From a virus, in the IMG/VR virus record IMGVR_UViG_3300020411_002386, positions 1 to 51,293 of that record: a DNA stretch of 51,293 nucleotides. One strand, given 5' to 3'. The position numbers were made by a program, and so were the translations under genes. Positions 46,195 through 51,293 of this stretch are shown here, piece by piece. How positions within the stretch are numbered: the stretch's first letter is position 1; each line of letters begins with the position of its first letter. The notes beneath the pieces are model-generated. The model saw only the letters and a program-made list of their open reading frames with translations. It did no database searches and was not told the origin of the DNA.

Positions 46195-47252
46195 GCAACC
46201 TCTAGAGCCTGAGCCTCTGTCATTAAATTAGACACTTGTTGTTTTATACGATCTTTATCTAAATCTGTATCAACAGCGTCTATATAAGTATACAACAAAG
46301 TAGAAGTATCGTCAACAGAAATTTCACTATCTTCTACATTTTCTCCTAAAAATTCATTAAAATTTTCTGCTATCTTTAATTCTAATATATCTTGATCTTG
46401 AATACGATCAATAAATCTATCGAATGTATAAGTATCTTTTTTATTAACTACTACTACTTTAACGAATTTTTTATCCACAGGCGTAAAATCATATGATGTA
46501 TAATCTGTTTTAGAATCATCATATATTATACGATAAAATAATGTATGTGGATTTTTAATAGCGGTTAATTCTCTAGTATCAGTATCTAATACATGAAAAT
46601 GTTTTTGATCGTGAGCATCATTCCAAAAGAATTCCATTTGAGAACCTAGATACATTATATTACCATCTTCTGATTTACAATGAAAATGACCTGATAATAC
46701 TTTTTCAAATCTTTTAAATATATTTTTATCTAATCCATGTTCATTCTTAATACCTCTTAACATCTCAAAACCTTTTATTTCAAAATGTCCGGCTAGCCAA
46801 TCACATTTAGCATTATTAATAAAATCCATACATTGCTTTTCATTCTCAGCATCTATCCACGGAACTAAACCTAATTTAAAACCATCGTAATCCATTACTT
46901 TGGGGTTATGGAGAATAGTTACTTCATTCATATAGTGACCCAATAATTCTTTTAAAGAATTGATATCACCAGTGTTTTTATAGTAGGTGTCATGATTCCC
47001 ACGAATAATGTCCATGTGGATGCCGTGTTCTCGTAATGGTTTAAGAAAGTGATACCTGTTACGATTAAGAGCCCTGAAATTAATGAACTTCCGATTATCG
47101 TAATAATCACCAAGGTGCAGCACATGACGAATATTGTTTTCCAAAAGATAAGGAAAAAATACATCATCATAAAATTTCTCTGCATTATCGATAAATATGT
47201 CGCTGCTATTGCGAATGCCACAATGGGTATCATTTATTATTGCTATCTTCAT
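46191..47252 (-). CDS. 47: Recombination nuclease subunit gp47 (SbcD/Mre11-like)
   Basis: 353 aa, T4 gp47 339. NDTHCGIR, VLHLGDYYDNR, IIRGNHDTYYKN and VLSGHFHCK are the metallophosphoesterase motifs I-V. Start overlaps the nucleotidyltransferase end by 23 bases. Confidence 0.97.
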   Translation of the reverse strand: MKIAIINDTHCGIRNSSDIFIDNAEKFYDDVFFPYLLENNIRHVLHLGDYYDNRKFINFRALNRNRYHFLKPLREHGIHMDIIRGNHDTYYKNTGDINSLKELLGHYMNEVTILHNPKVMDYDGFKLGLVPWIDAENEKQCMDFINNAKCDWLAGHFEIKGFEMLRGIKNEHGLDKNIFKRFEKVLSGHFHCKSEDGNIMYLGSQMEFFWNDAHDQKHFHVLDTDTRELTAIKNPHTLFYRIIYDDSKTDYTSYDFTPVDKKFVKVVVVNKKDTYTFDRFIDRIQDQDILELKIAENFNEFLGENVEDSEISVDDTSTLLYTYIDAVDTDLDKDRIKQQVSNLMTEAQALEVA

Positions 47253-47601
47253 AATTTTGCTTTCTTATATTCGTGGCAGATATCTTATGGATATCTTCTC
47301 CTAGATCATGTTTAGTTATTGTATATCCAACATCACGACCATATGAAATGTCAACAATGTTTGGAACACTATAGATTTCATAATCTGTGCCATATACAAA
47401 TCCGGCTATATTTAAGGAATTCATTATAAAAGATCTTATTTCATGATAGTTATATGGATTCTGTTCGCTGGTTGGCATATGCCTAACTTGAATTGCTACC
47501 TGACCAGTTTTACCATGAGCTCTTTTAAATAATTCTGTGTGACCTTTATGCCACGGTTGCCATCGTCCCAGTAACTGGACAGTTGGTCTTGACTTATCCA
47601 T
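47230..47601 (-). CDS. Nucleotidyltransferase (HxGH type)
   Basis: 123 aa. LLGRWQPWHKGHTELFKRA holds the HxGH site and KISATNIRKQ the ISxTxIR end motif. Small adenylyl- or cytidylyltransferase; not a full ATP sulfurylase (about 400 aa). Its first 35 codons, including the active-site motif, overlap in another frame the C-terminal end of the kinase gene. Confidence 0.82.
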   Translation of the reverse strand: MDKSRPTVQLLGRWQPWHKGHTELFKRAHGKTGQVAIQVRHMPTSEQNPYNYHEIRSFIMNSLNIAGFVYGTDYEIYSVPNIVDISYGRDVGYTITKHDLGEDIHKISATNIRKQNYEDSNNK

Positions 47602-47957
47602 TCTGTAAACCTCGCATCATAAGACTCTGGAGGTTCGAATATATTATTTGTGTCTTCATACTTACTTTTTTCAATTGTATCCATCCATATTGTAAAGTCT
47701 GCATTAAATATATATCGTGTTAAATCAGTAGGACAAACAAAGTCACATATTACATTATGACCACATTTCTTTTCAAAGTCAGCATAATGAGCCATTCTAT
47801 TTGCTTGTCGTATTCTTGCTTCATTATCAAACTGCCAATCATTAGTTATTCTTCTAACATCATCTGCATTAAACCATGCACATTTTAAATGATCATAAAG
47901 TCTTTGAGCAAGCCAAGTTTTACCACTACCTGGTAAGCCCATTATTAATATCTTCAT
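47496..47957 (-). CDS. APS-kinase-like P-loop kinase
   Basis: 153 aa. MGLPGSGKTWLAQRL (P-loop), WFNADDVRR, DWQFDNEARIRQANRMAHYADF and VICDFVCPTDLTRYIF follow adenylylsulfate kinase (CysC) order: LDGDNVR, GFSxxDRxENIRR, ISPxxxxR. Would make PAPS, the donor for the sulfotransferase-like gene at 640 (inference), or phosphorylate another small molecule. ATGA joint with gp55. Confidence 0.8.
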   Translation of the reverse strand: MKILIMGLPGSGKTWLAQRLYDHLKCAWFNADDVRRITNDWQFDNEARIRQANRMAHYADFEKKCGHNVICDFVCPTDLTRYIFNADFTIWMDTIEKSKYEDTNNIFEPPESYDARFTEWISQDQLSSYWDDGNRGIKVTQNYLKELMVKLVR

Positions 47958-48547
47958 AGAAATTCACTTAAATCACTGTCTGCGCTGTTACGTCTAATCT
48001 TTTTTTGTTTCTTTTTTTCTTCTGTAACAAATTCTTTAAGTTCACTATCTCTTGCTTTAACATCATCTATTCTATCTTTTAGAGTATCAACAAAGTTTCT
48101 TACTACAGTCTCAGCGGTTGGGTCTCCACTGGGATCGTATATGTATTCTTCTATACCAGAAGATTTTATATACTTCATTTTAATATCTTGTTGTTTCTTT
48201 TCTTTAGCTATTCGTCTTAGAAATGCATACCATGTTATTTGTGTAAAATAAGCAAAGGCATTTGGGTTACCAGTTCTAGTAGCTGCTTTTATATCATAAT
48301 TTTCTATAGCCTTTAAACAATTTTCGACAGCATCCATAACCATTTCTTCTCTATACGTATATCGTATAAAGTTAGATTTGTGTGATAAACCTTCTGCTAT
48401 TTTAAGAAAACACTGAGCAATGTAATCAGGTACTATAGGTAAATCAGAATTGCTTTTCTTAGCATTACCTAAGTCTGTACAATAATCAACTACAGCTTGT
48501 GAGAAGTCTTTATTATTAACATAATGTATGTTTCGTTTTTTGGCCAT
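47954..48547 (-). CDS. 55: Late-transcription sigma factor gp55
   Basis: 197 aa, T4 gp55 185. HYVNNKDFSQAVVDY, MVMDAVENCLKAIENYD and GNPNAFAYFTQITWYAFLRRIAKEKKQQ match gp55. It directs host RNA polymerase to TATAAATA promoters, several of which are in this window. GAGG upstream of the ATG and a promoter at 48568-48596. Confidence 0.95.
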   Translation of the reverse strand: MAKKRNIHYVNNKDFSQAVVDYCTDLGNAKKSNSDLPIVPDYIAQCFLKIAEGLSHKSNFIRYTYREEMVMDAVENCLKAIENYDIKAATRTGNPNAFAYFTQITWYAFLRRIAKEKKQQDIKMKYIKSSGIEEYIYDPSGDPTAETVVRNFVDTLKDRIDDVKARDSELKEFVTEEKKKQKKIRRNSADSDLSEFL

Positions 48548-48567
48548 GATCTACCTCAATTATTAAT

Positions 48568-48596
48568 ATTATAACAAATTTTCAAATAAAATTCAA
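48568..48596 (-). promoter_or_regulatory. Sigma70-type promoter of the gp55-gp47-gp46 operon
   Basis: TTGAAT (48596-48591), 17 bases, TATAAT (48573-48568) on the minus strand, 20 bases before gp55. The 141-base gap 48548-48688 otherwise shows an A-rich tract and no ORF. Confidence 0.75.
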
Positions 48597-48688
48597 CTAA
48601 AAAAAATTAAAAAAAAATTATTTTCCGGGGTGCCAAAAGTGGATTTTGGGTATATAATTAATTAAGGATTTGGGCGGGAGGTATATCC

Positions 48689-49093
48689 CTAATGAATTGT
48701 GGTCTTACCGGGAGGGGCAAATGGTATGATATTATCATATTCATCTAACTCTTCATTCAATTTCTTAGTTAATCTTTCTACTCTTTTTTCTACTTCTGAC
48801 TCAGTTAACTCTGATTCTTTAACGGCATGTTTATAATGCTGTATTACTTTTTTGGCAGGATTTGCCTCAGCCATTATATGCATTGTATTTAATGATATAT
48901 AGTTTTCTTTACCCTCTTGTAAAGCCATCCATGGTTTTAAAATATAAAACCTAGTATTATCAGGGGCTAATATAGTTTTTATTTCAAAGGCTCTTCTTAT
49001 TAATAAATCGGCATATTCGTCATCTGCCCATTCTATAACTTCACAGACTATTTCAGTATCGCCATTTATTTTAAATTGTTTTAAATCAGTCAT
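48689..49093 (-). CDS. Conserved hypothetical downstream of uvsW
   Basis: 134 aa: a compact beta-rich N-half (EIVCEVIEWADDEYADLLIR, FYILKPWMALQ) and a charged helical C-half ending IIPFAPPGKTTIH. Its N-terminal half has an Sm-like look, but this is weak. Overlaps uvsW by 8 bases. Function unknown. Confidence 0.72.
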   Translation of the reverse strand: MTDLKQFKINGDTEIVCEVIEWADDEYADLLIRRAFEIKTILAPDNTRFYILKPWMALQEGKENYISLNTMHIMAEANPAKKVIQHYKHAVKESELTESEVEKRVERLTKKLNEELDEYDNIIPFAPPGKTTIH

Positions 49094-50567
49094 TAATGTC
49101 TACCTGAATTACTTTAAATTTAAATTTTTCTTTTTTATATATCTTTAATCTTTCAGCACCATGAAGGAGCGTATAATTTTGTCTTTTTTTCCAATGTAAG
49201 TCATCTGTTAAGTCGAAGAGTTTTGTTTCTCTGTCTGATTTCCGTAATCCTCTGCCAATCGACTGTAATACTCTAATTTGTGACTTGCTTGGGCTAGCGA
49301 AGATAATGTTGTGCAAGTTCCTAATATTAATACCAGTAGAAAAAGTACCGAGACTAGCAACAATAATGGCATTTTTTTGTTTCTCCACTATACCTCTAAT
49401 TGCTTCACGATCAGCTGTATCTACTTCACCTGATACAAAAAAGGCTTTTCTTTGTTCTTCTTTATTAGTATTTATAAGATCATATAACACTTTACCATGA
49501 GCATCTACCCTAGAAAATAATATTAAAGTATTTCCTTCTAACTTTAATGCTAACTTGTATATAAATTTATTTCTGGCATTATGAGATATTATAAAATCAA
49601 TTTCTTCTTGATAAGTCTTTTTACCGAAATCTTTTTTTACAGCCTCCGGATAATTTAATAATAATACTTTAATATCTAATGGAGCTAATGTTTCATTGTC
49701 TTGTAATGCTTTAGTAGTTGTAACCTCATATACTGGACCAAATAAACTTTCTAACATTAATTCATGTGTTTGTGTGCCATCCAAAGTCCCCGTTGTTCCA
49801 ATTCTATATTTCGCATTAACAGATTTGTTCATTATAGATGATAATGATTTAGATTTAAATCCATGACATTCATCTCCAAATACCATTCCATATTGTTCAA
49901 ACCATTTTCTGGGAAATTTATATATTGATTGCCAGGTAGATATTGTAATTAATTTTTTAGTAACCTTATCTTTACCTGAATATATTCTATGACAATGTTT
50001 ATTTACATCTAATTTATAGCTATCAAAATCAGAATACATTTGTTCTACTAGAGATGTAGTGGGAACTATTATTAATATTTTTTTAGAACTTATAAGATAA
50101 TCCATATAATATCTTATTATCATGTATATAATATAAGATTTACCAGAACCAGTAGGAGATAATAATAAAGATCTATAACGCTTTAATGCTATCCAAGCAG
50201 CTTCTAATTGATATGCTCTTGGCTTTAATGGTAGATTAGCTTCTGAAAAGAAATCTCTAAAATCTTTCGGATCATCTTTACCAAAAGGAATTCCATAGTC
50301 ATTATCAATAACTTCTAATTCATATTGTCTATCATTACAAAAACCTTTTAAATGTAACCAAAGACCTGCACCTAATTCATTAGTTAGTCTATTAAATAGT
50401 CTTATTTTTCCATCCCAGACTTTATGTCTATAGGCTGGCATAAATTTATATCCAGGAACGTAAAATGAAAAGGCCTCTGCAAGCTCGGCAGCAATACCGG
50501 GCTCTAATTCCAATTTCATCATACTTTGATCTTTTAATTCACATATTATATTAGCCACCGGCTTCAA
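49086..50567 (-). CDS. uvsW: DNA/RNA helicase UvsW
   Basis: 493 aa, T4 UvsW 503. SPTGSGKSYIIYMIIRYYM (I), GMVFGDECHGFKSKSL (DECH, II), RIGTTGTLDG (III), ASLGTFSTGINIRN and RVLQSIGRGLRKSD (V-VI). Start TTG at 50567 with GGAG upstream, overlapping uvsY. Remodels branched DNA and R-loops. Confidence 0.96.
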   Translation of the reverse strand: MKPVANIICELKDQSMMKLELEPGIAAELAEAFSFYVPGYKFMPAYRHKVWDGKIRLFNRLTNELGAGLWLHLKGFCNDRQYELEVIDNDYGIPFGKDDPKDFRDFFSEANLPLKPRAYQLEAAWIALKRYRSLLLSPTGSGKSYIIYMIIRYYMDYLISSKKILIIVPTTSLVEQMYSDFDSYKLDVNKHCHRIYSGKDKVTKKLITISTWQSIYKFPRKWFEQYGMVFGDECHGFKSKSLSSIMNKSVNAKYRIGTTGTLDGTQTHELMLESLFGPVYEVTTTKALQDNETLAPLDIKVLLLNYPEAVKKDFGKKTYQEEIDFIISHNARNKFIYKLALKLEGNTLILFSRVDAHGKVLYDLINTNKEEQRKAFFVSGEVDTADREAIRGIVEKQKNAIIVASLGTFSTGINIRNLHNIIFASPSKSQIRVLQSIGRGLRKSDRETKLFDLTDDLHWKKRQNYTLLHGAERLKIYKKEKFKFKVIQVDIND

Positions 50568-50994
50568 ATTGTCTCCATCTTATCATATTACCAATAGTTT
50601 GATGTCGCCAATTAAGATTATTAACGATCTCATTTAATGTATCTATCATAGTTTTTAAGTATTGAATTTTTAATTCTGAGGCTTGTATCTCTGGATCTGA
50701 ATCATAATAATGATCCATATCACCTTTCATTATCTTTAAACCATCTAAAGGATCAGGATTCCAACCTAATTCTTTTATCTTTTCTTCTGACATTTTACCA
50801 TTATACCAAAGCCATTTTTCTTTTAGTAATGTCTTTTGATCCATTTCCTGCTTTTTCATCTTTAATTTAGCATTAACTAATAAAGATAGATACTTGGCAT
50901 GTAAGGCTGGTGTTTTTCTAGATACTTCATCCAGATCAGTTTTTTCTATCAATGAATCAATCGTCCATTGATTAAGGACTTCTTCCAATGTCAT
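50551..50994 (-). CDS. uvsY: Recombination mediator UvsY
   Basis: 147 aa, T4 137. TLEEVLNQWTIDSLI, LHAKYLSLLVNAKLKMKKQEM, LKEKWLWYNGKM and the end NMIRWRQFEAGG match UvsY. Loads UvsX on gp32-coated ssDNA. Confidence 0.93.
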   Translation of the reverse strand: MTLEEVLNQWTIDSLIEKTDLDEVSRKTPALHAKYLSLLVNAKLKMKKQEMDQKTLLKEKWLWYNGKMSEEKIKELGWNPDPLDGLKIMKGDMDHYYDSDPEIQASELKIQYLKTMIDTLNEIVNNLNWRHQTIGNMIRWRQFEAGG

Positions 50995-51006
50995 TATATA
51001 CTCCTA

Positions 51007-51293
51007 TTATCTCAATTCAAACGTAGTAAATCTAAAAGTAGCTGGAAATGTAATATATTGATTATCTCCACTTGTAGATTCTAAAGTCATGTCTCCTAAA
51101 CTTGTTGGTAAGCAATCTTTATATTTTATGGATCGGTTTTTGTTATTATGACTACTTAAAATTTGTAATGTCATATCACAATAAGTAGGGGGTTTAGTAG
51201 TATCTCTTTTCGTAGGGCCTACGTCAGGCTGTAATACTGACCTTTGCATCCAATTATACATTTCCGTATATGAATTCATATTTTCATCTACTA
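51007..51293 (-). CDS. C-terminal part of a tail-tube or baseplate protein (partial)
   Basis: The frame is open through the window edge; the ATG at 51279 is probably internal (preceded by codons for V-D-E-N). NSYTEMYNWMQRSVLQPD...TYCDMTLQILSSHNNKNRSIKYKDCLPTSLGDMTL...ITFPATFRFTTFEL looks like the C-terminal half of a T4-like tail tube or tube-initiator protein. Exact gene number not assigned. Confidence 0.6.
   Translation of the reverse strand, partial: VDENMNSYTEMYNWMQRSVLQPDVGPTKRDTTKPPTYCDMTLQILSSHNNKNRSIKYKDCLPTSLGDMTLESTSGDNQYITFPATFRFTTFELR

Noticed and set aside
45827-46231. 134-codon plus-strand ORF opposite gene 46
   Set aside because: Antisense to the gp46 P-loop region; composition follows the complement of the real codons.
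47230-47601. ATP sulfurylase
   Set aside because: The HxGH motif is shared by the whole nucleotidyltransferase superfamily and the protein is about a third of the needed length.
1-51293. CRISPR array, insertion sequence, integrase or attachment site
   Set aside because: No regularly spaced repeats, transposase- or integrase-like ORFs were seen; the region is a lytic-type phage genome.

Overview
The window looks like about 51 kb of an AT-rich marine T4-like myovirus (Tevenvirinae-type core), cut at both ends. The evidence is a nearly complete T4 replication, recombination and late-transcription core on the minus strand: uvsY, uvsW, gp55 late sigma, gp47, gp46, gp45, gp44, gp62, RegA, gp43, UvsX and gp41. 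With it come marine T4-like signature genes (Hsp20, nitroreductase, ThyX, PTPS/QueD, endonuclease V). Late promoters of the TATAAATA type and TTGACA-N17-TATAAT early promoters fit this. The host is most likely an AT-rich alphaproteobacterium (SAR11-like is my guess). No photosynthesis genes are seen, and the phage carries a circularly permuted tmRNA whose tag (ANDNFAPSGYALAA) begins with the ANDN typical of alphaproteobacteria.

Layout. 1-7.5 kb is a minus-strand run of overlapping accessory enzymes: SDR-like, sulfotransferase-like, glycosyltransferase-like, several 2-oxoglutarate/Fe(II) oxygenase-like proteins, a SET-domain lysine methyltransferase, a PLP aminotransferase-like protein, a fatty-acid desaturase and a nucleotidyltransferase. 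7.5-12.5 kb holds a structured intergenic RNA candidate, a small outer-membrane-like protein, a two-piece tmRNA with a membrane-protein ORF inside its intervening segment, a BMP-family solute-binding protein, a half-size Na/Pi transporter, pyrD, pyrF, and a minimal class II aminoacyl-tRNA-synthetase-like gene next to an unusual tRNA. 12.5-17 kb holds a SleB-like endolysin, and on the plus strand a nuclease, a TauD-like protein with a halogenase-type HxA motif, and small membrane proteins.

17-26 kb is a compact minus-strand nucleotide and DNA-modification block: dCTP deaminase/dUTPase, QueC, DUF3310, DpdA-like transglycosylase, endonuclease V, FolE, a PD-(D/E)XK protein, an AsnB-like protein, QueE, QueD and ThyX. 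Together FolE-QueD-QueE-QueC-DpdA would make preQ0 and put it into DNA. 26-35 kb has gp41, UvsX, a nucleotide-sugar cluster (sugar-nucleotide dehydrogenase, cytidylyltransferase, eukaryotic-type phosphomannomutase-like HAD, cupin), a primase-like protein and gp43. 35-51 kb has nitroreductase, Hsp20, two phosphoribosyltransferases, RegA, gp62, then a glutaredoxin/unknown/adenylate-forming ligase/flavin halogenase insertion between genes 62 and 44, followed by gp44-gp45-gp46-gp47, a kinase and nucleotidyltransferase with overlapping genes, gp55, UvsW, UvsY and the end of a tail or baseplate gene.

Most promising for new biology: (1) the synthetase-like gene plus a Leu-bodied tRNA with Asn-type anticodon, U1-A72 and G73, behind a late promoter set inside a dyad that could hide its start codon; (2) the permuted, apparently PK1-less tmRNA hosting an ORF; (3) two different halogenase-type proteins (flavin-dependent, and Fe/2OG HxA) in one phage; (4) the 0-7.5 kb oxygenase/SET/aminotransferase/desaturase cluster. 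All functions are from reading translated sequence and motifs; no database search was run.
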